A DNA stretch of 64,000 nt from Leucosporidium creatinivorum. Taxonomy: Eukaryota > Basidiomycota > Microbotryomycetes > Leucosporidiales > Leucosporidiaceae. The stretch spans positions 1,091,777-1,155,776 of the forward strand of contig BCKL01000007.1 of NCBI GenBank assembly GCA_001600635.1. Direction: 5' to 3'. Below are positions 1 to 10,663 of the stretch, in pieces. Under the pieces are notes generated by a model. The model was not told where the DNA came from, ran no database searches, and worked only from the letters and a program-made list of their open reading frames with translations. Both the position numbers and the translations under genes were made by a program. Positions within the stretch are counted from its first letter, which is position 1. Every line of letters begins with the position of its first letter.

Positions 1-211
1 GGCTACTAGTCTCTTCGAGCGCCTCGCTGACCCAGCTATCGTCTCGCTCGCTCAGTTCAGCGCAGGCGCTCTCGCTTTCGATCATCCCTCCCACCTCCCT
101 CTCCTTTCTCTCGACTTTCCACTCATATATTCGTATAGTTATCTCTGTGTAGCTTCACTACGCGCCCACGAAATGTTCAGCTGGGACCAGTTTGGTCTCG
201 TTTTGCGCTAC

Positions 212-1013
212 TCAAAGGCCGAACGGTGCTCGGTGTGAGAACGAGTTCTTCGAATTGCCTCCCTCCTCGCTTCGTCGAAAAGTGGCCGTGAGAGGTTTGG
301 TGAGGTACATTCGGACCCGATGGCGCTTTGCCTCGGCTCTGAGAGCGGGCGAGGGTAAGTAGGGATTGTTGCGGGTGATGGGCAGGCCGTCGCGGCCGAA
401 GGAGGGGACGACGAAGGGGAGGACGAGTGGCTTCTTCTGGTGCTTCGAGGAGAGTTGATCGCTTGGTGATGGAGTCGGAATGAAGGCGGAGGGGTTGAGA
501 GGGTTTGGTAGGTCGGGCGAGTTGGGTGAGGAGCGAGGCCGCGAGAGTCGATGGTTTCGGCGCTCTTGTCGACGATCTGTGGGAGGCGAACAGGGTCAGC
601 GATAGGATTGCTCCAGCTTTGACGAAGCTGTACATACCTTCTGCTCTACTCGATACCCTTGTCCTGCTCCTCTGCAGCCTCTCCTGCGAAATCAATGGTC
701 TCCCTTCCCCCTCCCCTCGCCTCTCCTCCACCGAGCTCTCCTCCGAGTCGTCCAAGCTGCCTCCTTCATCGCTCGACTCGGTATGACCATAATCGTCCTC
801 CTCCCATTGCTCCTCCCGCCGCTTGCCCTTCTCTCTTGTGCGTCCCCCTGGGTCGTCTGCTCCCGCTTCTGATGCGGTGTACTCTGAGCCCGAGTGATGC
901 TGGTGCTGGGCGACAATACCGGCGATGGAGCGTTCTAGTGAAGGGTTGCGGGCCAGTGTGTCGTGGAGTTTGTCGAGGAGCTGCTCGTTGGAGGAAGAGG
1001 GAGAGCGACTCAT
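212..1013 (-). CDS. Hypothetical protein, two exons
   Basis: I do not recognise this protein. Exons 1013-638 and 576-212 are joined by a 61-base intron with GTATGT donor, TCGCTGAC branch region and CACAG acceptor; the spliced frame closes at 246 codons plus TGA. The N-terminal half is acidic and serine-rich (many SSDE/EE runs, about residues 45-100), so probably disordered. The C-terminal half is basic with a compact stretch containing LPFVVPSFGRDGLP and ITRNNPYLPSP that looks conserved rather than random. The start is set at ATG 1013 because upstream splice options do not keep the frame; an intron-like GTGAGC...CTCAG tract just upstream probably lies in the 5' UTR. It sits downstream of the F-box gene on the same strand. 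Confidence 0.55.
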
Positions 1014-1270
1014 GCGGCGAGAGCTGAGGGGAGCTGAGGGAGCAGAGGCTGATCAGCTGGAGCTCTGGCAAGGTGCAGCAAGGGAGCTCACCTTCTGCAG
1101 AGACTCTCGGGGCCGTGGCGATCTGCAGGAGCGAGCGGTGAGAGGAAAACAGTCGGAGAAGATGTTTCGACTCTCCTCGGAGCTCGGGCCTCCTTTTTCT
1201 CGGCGTTTCTGTAGGAAGTTCCATTCGAATTCCATCTCTTGTATACAACAACGCGAATAACCATAGATCC

Positions 1271-2719
1271 TCAGTAGTAGGGCTGTAGCGCAACCGAGGG
1301 TCAGCGTGCAGCAGGGGCGGGAAAGGGGGCTCGGCGCCGAAGCTCACCTTCAATGCGTCGGTTTTGAGTAGCATCAGCTCTTCCCGAAGATACTGTAGGC
1401 AAGAGAGTAGTCAGCAAGATAGAGCGAGTAAGCGAGAGGACTCGACAGCTCACATCGCGGTCGCCGCCAAAGCCGACCGAGATCTCGCGCTGCTCGCAAG
1501 TCTTCATCAGCTCCGCACCAGGCGCGGTTGAGAGCAGATCGGGACGAGTTAAGTAAGTCATTCTGCGCCGAGAGAAAAGCAAAGGTCAGCAACGCTGCCC
1601 TCAGTCAGACAAACGCCGAACTCGCGCAAACTCACGTCAACCGCTTAAAGTGAGGCATGTGGTCCAAGTTGAGGTCGGCAGCGAACTGAATCACGCGGTG
1701 CTTGTCGGGTAGGCAAGAGTTGAACTCCTCCAAGCTTGCCGGGAGATGGGGTAGGAGGTTCATCGTCTCGTCGCTGTTTCGGCCAAAGTCGCTGAGCCTC
1801 TGCAGGCGCTGGAGGCTGCCGATGGAGCGGTAGAGCAGCTCGCGCTCCTCCATGGATTGGCCTTGGAGCATGTTGGTGACGAGGTCGACGAGAGTGGACG
1901 AGGAGGAGGCGAAGAGGGCGTGGATGAGGGCGAGGGGGTGGTATTGCCCGGCGATGACGAGGCGGCGGAGTTGGAAGGGGAGGACGATGGGGACGGGGTC
2001 GCAGTAGCTGTGGGATGCGAGCGCGTGAGCTTCCGAGCGAGAAGCAGGGAGACAGCGAGCCCTACACCTTGCAGTGGATGGTGAGATGGGTAACGCCTGC
2101 GATGAAGCCGAAACGTTAGCGGAAGGGCTCGCGGGGGCTGTCGTCGTTCTACAAACACTCACCAGCCAAGTTGGGAGTGGTCAGAATCCTCGAACTGATC
2201 CCCCGAATAAAGTCGAGCCTCAGCCGCCGAACGCCGGTCGCCTTTGCAACCACCAGCTCCGCCGAGCGCGCATCGACCTGCCCGTAACGTCCATCAATCT
2301 CAATCCGCTCCGAAGGATACCTAGAGCAGGCTTCACTCTGCAGGGTCGAGCAGCAAGAAGAGCGAGAAGGGTTCAGTCGCCTCTCCTCCTACTTCGCGAA
2401 AGAGCAGCAAGCATGAACTCACCTCCAACCACCGCTGGATAGTCGTCACCGAATGGAACACAGCATCCCTACAGAGCAGCTCCTGCGAAGGACCCCTCCA
2501 CGCCTTGGCCACGAGAGCAGTCGACTTCAAGTTGCGGTAGCGAGACGAGAAGCTCAACTGCTCCGTCGTCATGCTCAGAATGCGATGCAGCACTTCTTTG
2601 GGCAGTTCGGGAATCGTGAGCTGTTGTTGCTCGGGCTGTTGCTGAGCAGGAAGAGCAGGTTCCTCGCTCTTGACAGCGGCGACGAGCTGCTCCTCTTGCG
2701 GCTCAGATTTGACGGACAT
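1271..2719 (-). CDS. F-box protein with LRR-like C-terminal region
   Basis: Seven exons (2719-2423, 2337-2163, 2096-2066, 2007-1636, 1562-1454, 1392-1348, 1282-1271) give 346 residues and close in frame. An F-box-like segment occupies about residues 33-75 (LPKEVLHRILSM, then ALVAKAWR and LLCRDAVFHSV), the usual pattern by which such proteins bind Skp1 in SCF ubiquitin ligases. The rest has hydrophobic, LRR-like spacing (for example SLQRLQRL and LPHLPASLEEF), suggesting a substrate-binding solenoid. The last exon encodes only PYY and the stop. Exon 3 is 31 bases; its donor GTAGGG is preferred over the overlapping GTGTAG because only it keeps the frame. Function is inferred from domain type; the substrate is unknown. 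Confidence 0.7.
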
Positions 2720-3219
2720 GGTGTGGTGCAGGAAATCGGCGAGGGTGGGTAGGACTCGACGTCAAGCGGATTGAGAGCAGGAGGTAGAGCTGGTCTGTAG
2801 ACAAGTAGCCGGTCAGCTTCTGGAGCTCAGCATGCCAGCGCGCTCAAAAGTTCTGTGAGCGCGTCGTGGGAGACTTACCTTGAAACTGACGGTGTAGGGC
2901 AATATACCGAGCAGGTGATGTAGTCGACTGTGTAGAGCAGCCGAGAGTGAAGAAGCGACGGTTTGGTGAAGGCGAAGGAGCGGAGCGCGCGAAAGGCTCC
3001 AGTTGACCGAGATTTAGAGAACAGCGAGACGCCTCAGCTAATTTCTGGTAGCTCTCGGGTAGTCTCGAGGTATCCTAGACCTCTTCAATGCTCGCCAGTC
3101 ACGCCCACTCTACTGCAAAACGAGGTTGATTGCGATCAATGCGAAGGAAAACGAGAGGGTGCACGCCCTAAGAGTCCATTAAGTGCACGCGACGCCCGGG
3201 AGAATGATAATGTACACTA
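2720..3219. other. Intergenic: F-box promoter side and glyoxal oxidase 3' flank
   Basis: Both neighbouring genes are on the minus strand, so this stretch holds the F-box promoter/5' UTR and the terminator side of the glyoxal oxidase gene. Intron-like GT...AG pieces near 2760-2880 could be a 5' UTR intron. I see no other gene. Confidence 0.4.
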
Positions 3220-6164
3220 TTAGGCGCCTTTGGTCTTGGCGAGGAGGTTCTTCGAGGCGTAGGCGGAGGAAGGAGGATCTGCGAGACGAGCGCCGAGGGT
3301 CAGCGAGTGGCTCTTCCTTCTCTCAAAGGTGGCAGACGCACTGGCTCCGGTTCCCACCATCACGCGAACACTCTTCTCCGCGGGCACTCCATCAGCGAGG
3401 ATCCAAAGGTAAGCCCAACCCGGTTGGTACAGGGCAGCGTTCTTCGGCGCAGTGATTTGGAGTTTGTGCTTGCCAGTGCGGGTGACGACGAGCTCGACAA
3501 GTCGACTGTTCATGTGGACTCCGTGAGTGCTGTAGCCTGTAGAGACGGATGAGGTGCGAGAGAAGCGGGAGAAAGGTCAGCGAGCAGCTCGGCGTTCCTC
3601 CTTTCGCCAACATCCGCTCCTCCACAGCAGCGACCAGGCTCACCAAGGTCCATGATGACGGCGGTGATCACTTTGGCGCTGGCGAGAACGTTGATACCGA
3701 TGGTGTAGGTCTTGCCGTAGACTGGTGACAGCGGGCAAGTCAGCTCGGCGGAGGAGAGGGCAAGGAAAGCGACAATTTACCAAGGTTCGAGGGCGCGTTG
3801 TAGAGCTGAGGTTGGAGAAGCGACTTGTAGGGAGGGCTGAGTATCTCGACTTCGAAGCTGTTGAGGAGGTACTATAGTCAGCAGCAGCTCTTCAGCAGAA
3901 GAGCTCGGCGCTGACCGCCCTCGGCGCCGTCTCCTGCAGAGTCCAGCGGGCTTACCGAGTCTTATAGGTAGTGCTCGAGACGGCGTCATTGGGGTTGGAG
4001 CCGCTAATCCAGATGCGTCCGTCCGGGAGGAGTGTGGCGGAGGAGTGGTAGAGGCGCTCAATCTTGCTCGCAGGGAAGTTGCCGGTGAAGCGCGAGCCGA
4101 CTTTGGCGAGAGGGTCGTAGAGGACGGGGCGGAGGATAGGGTTGCGAGCGTTGGAGGCGCCGATAGAGTCGGGGACGTTGCCGTAGCCGGCGATACCTGC
4201 AGTATGAAGAGCGTGAGCGATGCCGGAGAGGCGGAGGACGCCGACTGACCGTTCTTGGCGCCGTTAATGAGGAGGACCTGGAAGGACGAGTTTGAGCTGC
4301 TTGCTCTCAAGCTTAAATAAATCATGGCTCACCTTTCCATCCGGCATGAGCAGAGCGTCGCTCATGACACGACCCTGGGCCATCTGCTCGACCGCCCATC
4401 CCTTCTTGATGCCCGCCAAGTTGAGCACCATGCGAATGCACTGTTTGCTCGTAGGTCCTCCCGACGAGAGGCCGGCGGGGTTGCCATCGAGATTGACGCT
4501 CGAGGGAGTGCCGCCGCAGATGAGGACCTCGGGCTGCCAGGCGTTGGCGGCAGTAAGAGGGAGGAGGGTGTTGGCCGCCGACGCTGGATATGTGACGGTG
4601 ACGCCGTTGGGGATACCAGGAAGACGCCTTTCGGTGTTCGTCTTGTAGTCGTAGATCATGGCGATGCGCTGATAAGGGGCGAGATCAGCGCGAGCGAGCG
4701 CCGAGCAGAGAAGTGGTGACGTACATTGGCAGCAACGAAGATCGTACCGTCCGGTAGGTAGTACGCGATGGGGAAGAAATTTGAGTTGAGAGCCTGTGTA
4801 GGGGTAGAGTCAGTGTCTGTTGAACTCAAAGCCCGCTGGCGGAGGCTCGGCGCTCACGTCTGCGAAGAGGTAGGGTTAGCTCAGATCTCTTGAGGCAGAC
4901 GAGGTCACTCACCGTGAAGGAATTTGGAGTAGAACTGGAGGCCATCGTTCTTGGGCGGGAAGAACTCCATGGTCGGGTTGTCAGTCGACTACGCCGAAGC
5001 GAAGGGAGAAAAGAAGATCTTAGCGACCGCCCTGCGACGGTTCAGAGTCTCGAACCCGCTCACCTGAGCGTTGTTGAACCCTCCAGCAACCATTCCACCC
5101 ATGATGAGGAGCGATCCATCCTCGAGGCGCACAGTCGAAGGATACCACCCTGCCGAGCGCCGAGGTTAGCTCCTACCCGCGCCGCTGCAGCTACCCAACA
5201 CTCACTCGCAGACGTCAGGCGCAGACGAGAAGGGGTTCTCGTAGACGTCACACTATGCGCGAGTACAGAGAATCAGCGGTGGTCCTTGAGGGCGGAAGGG
5301 AGCGACCTCGGCTCACCTGATCGTCAGTGCAGGGCGTGAAGAGGCGGATGGCGTCGAGTCCGTTCCCCGCGGCATCGTTCATGTAGCCCTGAAAAACGTG
5401 ATCCTAATCAGCTCGAGCTCTGAAACATCCTACTTGGCACTTCCTCGGCGTAAGTTCCCTCGGCCCTCCTTGCCGCCAGCTCTCGAGGCCGCAAACTCAC
5501 TTGAACAGGGTTACCGCCAGTGCTGACGAGCGTACCGTTCCCCAGCCAGCCTCCGCCAGCGCAGAACGAATTCGTCTTGAGGTTGAGAGCGCGGACTTTG
5601 CCCGTCGAGATGGTGTAGACCGAGCCCCAAGCGGATTTGCCGTTCTGTAGAGCGACAGACAAAGTCAACGGGGCTCTCGAGCTACTAAGGAGCAGGCTAG
5701 CTACTTTAGCGATGAGAGGCGAGTTCTCGGCCTTGTCGTAGATCTGCAGCAAGCGTAGGGTCAGCTCGCGCTCCAGTCCGTCACCGAACTCGACGTGCAA
5801 GGATGTGATCCTCATCGATGACTGATGCTTGCTGTAAGAGAGCGGGGCGAGTACTACGCTTGGCTCCTGCTCCTGCTCTGCCTGCACTCTCAGGCGGACT
5901 CACCATCGCTCCAACGCCCGAAACGCCAGCCCTCGCGAGTGAGCTCGTTCCCGTCCAAGCAGCTCCCAACGCGCGCTTCGAATGCTTGTGCTGGCGCCTG
6001 ACGTGCTTGAAGGTAATCTCACTCGCCTCGTCGAAGATGGAAGCGGCCCCAAGCGCCTCGAGGTCGAAAGACGAGATGCTCGAAGCGGAGCTGCTGAGGG
6101 CGAGCGACGAGAGGGCGAAAAGGGAGAGGGAGAGGGTCAAAGGAGTGTGGTGTGCGAGCAACAT
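3220..6164 (-). CDS. Glyoxal oxidase-like copper radical oxidase 1 (frame break in exon 6)
   Basis: Secreted copper radical oxidase of the galactose/glyoxal oxidase family, expected to oxidise small aldehydes and release H2O2. It begins with a signal peptide (MLLAHHTPLTLSLSLFALSS). Seventeen exons: 6164-5904, 5831-5799, 5743-5705, 5644-5501, 5388-5317, 5252-5206, 5149-5064, 4988-4913, 4859-4858, 4793-4725, 4668-4333, 4277-4250, 4196-3956, 3857-3781, 3721-3644, 3536-3342, 3278-3220. Family landmarks are visible: NSFCAGGGW (the Cys of the Cys-Tyr cofactor), WYPSTVRL (its Tyr), ERLYHSS (Tyr-His copper ligands) and YSTHGVH (His ligand). Exon 6 has one base more than its counterpart in the plus-strand paralogue, so the total is 1843 coding bases, not a multiple of three. 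Either the copy is damaged, the sequence has an error, or a GC donor is used. Intron 2 appears to be GC-AG. Confidence 0.8.
4858..4859 (-). other. Two-base internal exon (AC) of glyoxal oxidase 1
   Basis: Bases AC lie between a CTCTTCGCAG acceptor and a GTGAGCGCC donor. They are needed to join ...FLH-G to the next exon as His-Asp-Ala; the plus-strand paralogue has the identical arrangement at 8731-8732. Confidence 0.75.
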
Positions 6165-6365
6165 TGTGCCGCTTGTGAGTCGTGTACAGAAGCTGAAAAG
6201 AGCGTGAAGAGGTTGTGGGGCGAGCGAGAGAGGCGGGGGCTCTGCCTCTGCCTCAAGTTGAAGAGGGCCCGTGCGCGCGCAGGGCCGAACCTTTGTTCAG
6301 AGGTGCCAGCTTCGAGGGCTGTTAAGCGGTGAAAGTTGAGCTGTCTGAAGTCCTGCTTCACTACA
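6165..6365. promoter_or_regulatory. Promoter side of glyoxal oxidase 1
   Basis: Short region between the minus-strand oxidase start and the left inverted repeat arm. It presumably holds the promoter and 5' UTR of the oxidase. No specific element was recognised. Confidence 0.3.
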
Positions 6366-7128
6366 GTGCGTTTTCTGCTTCACGCTTCCCCCCTCTGCTG
6401 TCCTTCCTCTTCGCCGAGCTCCTCGTTCTACACTCGGCTTAGGCGGTTCGCCTGCTCGCAGAGTATCGACCCGAGTAAACAGCCTGTCGATGTTATAAGG
6501 TACAGAAATGGCCTCATTCGCGCAAAGCAGGCCGAGATCGAGAAGGCCAAGCTCACCTCGTAAGCGGTCTCCTTCCCTCGCCCGCCGACGAGCGGATCGC
6601 TGACTCTTCGCCTCTCTCACGCTACACAGGAAGAGCGGCAAGTCGGCGAAGGTTTAAACTACGATACCCCTGTAACATTGGCCTTAGACGTTTTCCCCTC
6701 ATTCTTGGTGAGCCAACGCAGAGAGAGAAACGGCTCGACCGAGAACTTGAGCAAGCGCCGAGAAGGGTCAAACAGGGAAGAGTGAAGAAATGCGAGTGAG
6801 CTGCGAGTCTGGCATGACCTTGAAGCACTACAGATCCATCAGTAACTGCCTTCCCACTTCACTTCACCGCACCGCGCTGTACAGGAATAGTTGAGCACAG
6901 GCCGCTCGGTTCGGGAAGGCCTCTCTCTCCCGCCGCGCCCCGAAGTCGACGCCTCGAAGGAGCTCGATAAGACTGCGAATGATCTACCTCGGCAGCTCTT
7001 TATTTCGGACACCATGTCAGAGTACTCTTCCGACTGCAGGCATCTCTCCTTCGACCAACGAAGCAACTCACGACTCCTCGGTCGGGAGGAGCGCCGGAAG
7101 ACGACCGAGCGTACGGACCTCCTCTGGT
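6366..7128 (+). repeat. Left arm of inverted repeat, carrying the ARB1 tail
   Basis: This arm matches the reverse complement of 10664-11390. It starts with ARB1 intron 10 (donor GTGCGTTT near 6367), then the last two ARB1 coding exons, then ARB1 3' flanking sequence. Identity varies: about 6590-6700 is almost perfect (intron end, last exon and 3' UTR), while the outer parts are much more diverged. The arm ends about 100 bases before the start of glyoxal oxidase 2, so it probably supplies part of that gene's promoter and 5' UTR. Confidence 0.8.
6450..6655 (+). pseudogene. ARB1 C-terminal fragment (last two exons)
   Basis: Plus-strand copy of the end of the ABCF gene ARB1: a CAG acceptor near 6450, then coding sequence reading [20 protein letters not shown], a GTAAGC intron at the same place as in ARB1, and the final exon ending KSGKSAKV and TAA. 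Substitutions against ARB1 are conservative (I to V, K to R). There is no start, Walker or signature motif, so it cannot make an ATPase. It belongs to the left inverted repeat arm. Confidence 0.75.
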
Positions 7129-7224
7129 TGCCAACCCGAGGCGGCTCGGAAGGGGGACGAAAATGGTTGTGCTGCTCTTGTCTTCTTACCATTCACTCGT
7201 TCTCCTTGGTCTGACTCCATCAAC

Positions 7225-10200
7225 ATGGTCGCGGCGCTTCGTCACTCGCTTCTCCCCTTTCTCCTCCTCGCCTCGACCCTCTCCCTCCAGGTCGCCGCTT
7301 ACTCCTCGCTTTCAATCGAAGATAACAGTCTAGGCGCCTTCGACCTCGGCAGCTCCGACTTCCATGATCCTCTTGATCCTCGCAGCTCGTTCGAGGAGAG
7401 CGCCCCTTTCGAGCTCTTCGGCGATGAGTCCTCCGCCGTTTGGCATCACAACGGCAAGCGTGCGCTCGGCAAGGCTTGGACGGGCAAAACTACTCTAGCG
7501 GCCGCTGGGACCTCGGGGGTCGGAGCGATGTGAGTAGTGATGCAGGGCGCGAGGAAGAACCACGAGGAAAACGGCCGGCGCCATCGCCGAGCAGGGGCTC
7601 GGAGCTGACCTTTCGCAACTGTAGGCAAGTGTCCGTCATCGACGATGATCACATCATCATCTACGATAAGGCGGAGAAGTGAGTTCAGTGTGCACTTGAC
7701 GTAGATACCGAGCTGACCCGTAATACCCTACAGCAACGCTCTCAAGGCCAAGGTGAGCCCTTCGGCGGCGGCAGCTCGACTTTCGCTAGGACACTCCATG
7801 AGGTCACAGCACTAACATCAGTGATATCGTCACCTTCTTGCAGAACGGCAAATCCGCATGGGGAGCCGTCTACACGATCTCGACTAAGAAGATCCGGGCA
7901 TTGAACCTCAAGACGAACTCGTTCTGCGCCGGAGGTGGATGGCTCTCAAACGGCAGTGAGTTGCTTCAGCTGATCTGCTTGCGAAGACGCTTGAGCTGAC
8001 AAGCCGACGTTGCAGCCCTCGCCTCCATCGGCGGCAACCCTTCGCAAGTGAGTGGGTGGGTGCCGTGGCCGAATTGCCGGCGAGACGGCGGGACCACGCT
8101 TTGTGCTTACGTGACGCTGACCTCGATGTCTGTAGGGATACATGAACGACGCGGCGGGTAACGGCCTTGCTGCTGTCCGCCTCTTCACGCCCTGCGACGA
8201 CGACAAAGTGCGCCGAGATCTCACCTCTTTCGCTTTCAAGGCAGTGCTGCTGCTGATACTATGGCCTCTTTGTAGTGCGACGTTTACGAAAACGCTGCTC
8301 GTATCCGTCTGACCTCTGCTCGTGAGTTTTCGAGCTGGCTGGTCGCGTTCGGAGCGAAAGAGCTGACCTCGGCTCGGCGCTTGACAGGCTGGTACCCTTC
8401 CACCGTCCGTTTGCACGACGGGTCGCTCATGATCCTCGGAGGCATGATTGCTGGAGGTTTCAATAATGCCGAGGTGAGAGCTTGTCCTCCCTCATCTGTC
8501 CTCGCAGTCTCGTTTCCGCTCGGCTTCGTCGAACTCCCCTCGGTGCCGCACGCGTTTCGCGACTCACAGCTGACCTACCGGCCTGGTATTGCAGGCCACC
8601 GACAACCCAACTTTCGAGTTTTACCCTCCCAAGGGCAACGGTCTGCAATTCTACTCCAAGTTCCTCCACGGTGAGCTCCCTCCGAGTCATCGAAGCTCAA
8701 GAGGCCCGAGTTGACCCTCTCTCTTCGCAGACGTGAGCGCCGAGCCTGCCTTCGCGAGGTCGAGCTCGATCTAGACTGACTCGCTCCCACACAGGCCCTT
8801 AACTCGAACTTATTCCCAATCACCTACCTCCTCCCCGATGGCACCCTCTTCGTGGCGGCGAATGTGCGTCGCTCCTCTTCGTTCGAGGCCAAGGGGTCAA
8901 GCTATCTCTAACAATCCTCACCTTATTCTTCCTACAGGGCATCGCCATGCTGTACAACTGGCAGAAGAACACCGAGAAGCGCCTGCCGAACTTCCCGAAG
9001 GGCGCCACCGTCACTTACCCCGCCTCCGCTCCCAACGCTCTCCTTCCCCTTACTATCGCCAACGCCTGGACGCCCGAGATCTTCATCTGTGGCGGCACTG
9101 CGCCCAGCGTCGACCTCAATGGCAACCCCTCGAAGCTCAGCTCGCAGACCAACACGAGCAAGAACTGCTTCCGCATGGTGATCACCGCCGCCGGTATCAA
9201 GAAGGGATGGGCTTTGGAGGTTATGCCCGAGGCGCGCATGATGGGAGACATGGTCCTCACGCCCGATGGCAAGGTGTTCCTCGTCAACGGAGCTCGCAGC
9301 GGTGAGTTTCGGCGCTGCTCAGCTTCGCCTGCCGCTGATTCCTTAGCTTCTCGACAGGTATTGCCGGCTACGGAAACGTCCCCGACACCATCGGCGCCTC
9401 CAACGCTCGCAACCCCATCTTCCGCCCCACCCTCTACGATCCCGTCGCGAAAGCCGGCGCTCGCTTCTCGACCAACTTCCCCTCAAGCAAGATTGAGCGT
9501 CTCTACCACTCTTCCGCGACTCTCCTCCCCGACGGACGCATCTTTGTCACCGGAAGCAACCCCAATGACGCTGTTTCGAGTGTGACCTACAAGACTCGGT
9601 GGGTCCGACGGCTTGAAAAAAGAAGGAGCGGCGCTGACCTCCCCGGCTTCTCCCTCCTTAGCTACGAAGTCGAGATCTTCTCGCCTCCCTACGTCGCGCT
9701 CGCTCGTCCTACCTTCTCTGGCATCCCCAAGTACATGCGTGAGTGTCTCATCCTGTTCTGCTCGTCGCCTCGCCGGCTCGGACCCAAGGTCCGAGTCTCG
9801 GCCTGGGCTTTGGCAAGCCGACGGTGGCTGACACAACCTCGCACTCCCAGTCTACAACCGCCAGTACACGCTGAATGTCAACATTCCTGCGGGAACGAAG
9901 AAGGTGACTGCAGTCGTCATGGACCTTGGTGAGTAACGAACGTTTTCTCGGCGCAGACGCTCGGCAAGGGTCTATCGCTCCTCTCCGTGACCTCGCTCAC
10001 CTCAGACCTTCCTTCATCTCTCGTAATCAGGCTACTCGACTCACGGCGTGCACATGGGCCACCGCAACGTCGAACTCGTCGCCACTCTCAGCGGCAAGAA
10101 GCTCAAGATCTTGTCTCCGCGCACAAACGGCATCTTCGCTCCTGGATACGCTTGGATGTACATCCTTGCCGACGGCGTGCCCTCCAAGGGTCAGCGCGTG

Positions 10201-10350
10201 ATGATCGGAAAGTTTCAGCGTGCGCTTTCTCTCTCGGCGAGTCAGCGAAGCCTGCTTCGGTCGAAGCTGACCTTCCCTCTGCCCCCCACAGAGCCCCCCG
10301 TGTCTCAATCAGCCATCAAAAACCTCTTGTCCAAGACCAAGGGAGCCTGA
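7225..10350 (+). CDS. Glyoxal oxidase-like copper radical oxidase 2
   Basis: Intact paralogue of the minus-strand oxidase. Seventeen exons: 7225-7529, 7625-7678, 7734-7752, 7844-7955, 8016-8047, 8136-8207, 8276-8321, 8388-8473, 8595-8670, 8731-8732, 8795-8863, 8938-9301, 9358-9598, 9662-9738, 9851-9928, 10031-10219, 10292-10350; 1881 bases, 626 residues, closed frame. A signal peptide (MVAALRHSLLPFLLLAS) is followed by a propeller domain with NSFCAGGGW, RWYPSTVRL, ERLYHSSATL and YSTHGVHMG, which supply the Cys-Tyr cofactor and the Tyr/His copper ligands of glyoxal/galactose oxidases, and a C-terminal beta domain (DUF1929-like). Expected role: extracellular aldehyde oxidation with H2O2 output. 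The last intron (10220-10291) is 72 bases without an in-frame stop, so retention would be tolerated. Confidence 0.9.
8731..8732 (+). other. Two-base internal exon (AC) of glyoxal oxidase 2
   Basis: Introns 8671-8730 (60 bases) and 8733-8794 (62 bases) are each complete, with GTGAGC donors, TTGAC/CTGAC branch regions and GCAG/ACAG acceptors. They leave only AC between them. Skipping it would join exons into an immediate TAA; including it gives His-Asp-Ala-Leu in frame. Confidence 0.8.
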
Positions 10351-10663
10351 TCGGCCTTCCAGCGCCTGCTCGGCGCTCGCACTTGTCGTTTCTTTGTCTT
10401 TAATTTCGCAGTCGCATTTGTTTATCTCTATGGACAGGGTAGTGGGTATGAGCTGCATTATTACTCCGACAGCTCAACATTATTGAGGGGTTTCCAGGGG
10501 CTCCCGGCTGCTCGTGTCTTGCAAGACTGGCGGCTCGGCGCAACTTGAAGGGCTCGGCGAAGACGAAGGCGAGTGCATGGGCGAAGCGGCACCTGGAACT
10601 CTCGCCACTTGAGACTACTGGTAGTATTCTGTTGCTCGTTGCTCAGCTTTTCAAGAGTCCCAA
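10351..10663. other. 3' flank of glyoxal oxidase 2
   Basis: T-rich stretches shortly after the stop (near 10380-10430) suit a 3' UTR and polyadenylation region. Nothing else was recognised before the right repeat arm begins. Confidence 0.3.

Noticed and set aside
1053-1235. Possible upstream exon (MEFEWNFLQKRREKGG) for the first gene
   Set aside because: Neither of the two candidate acceptors keeps the frame into MSRSPSSSN; it is more likely 5' UTR.
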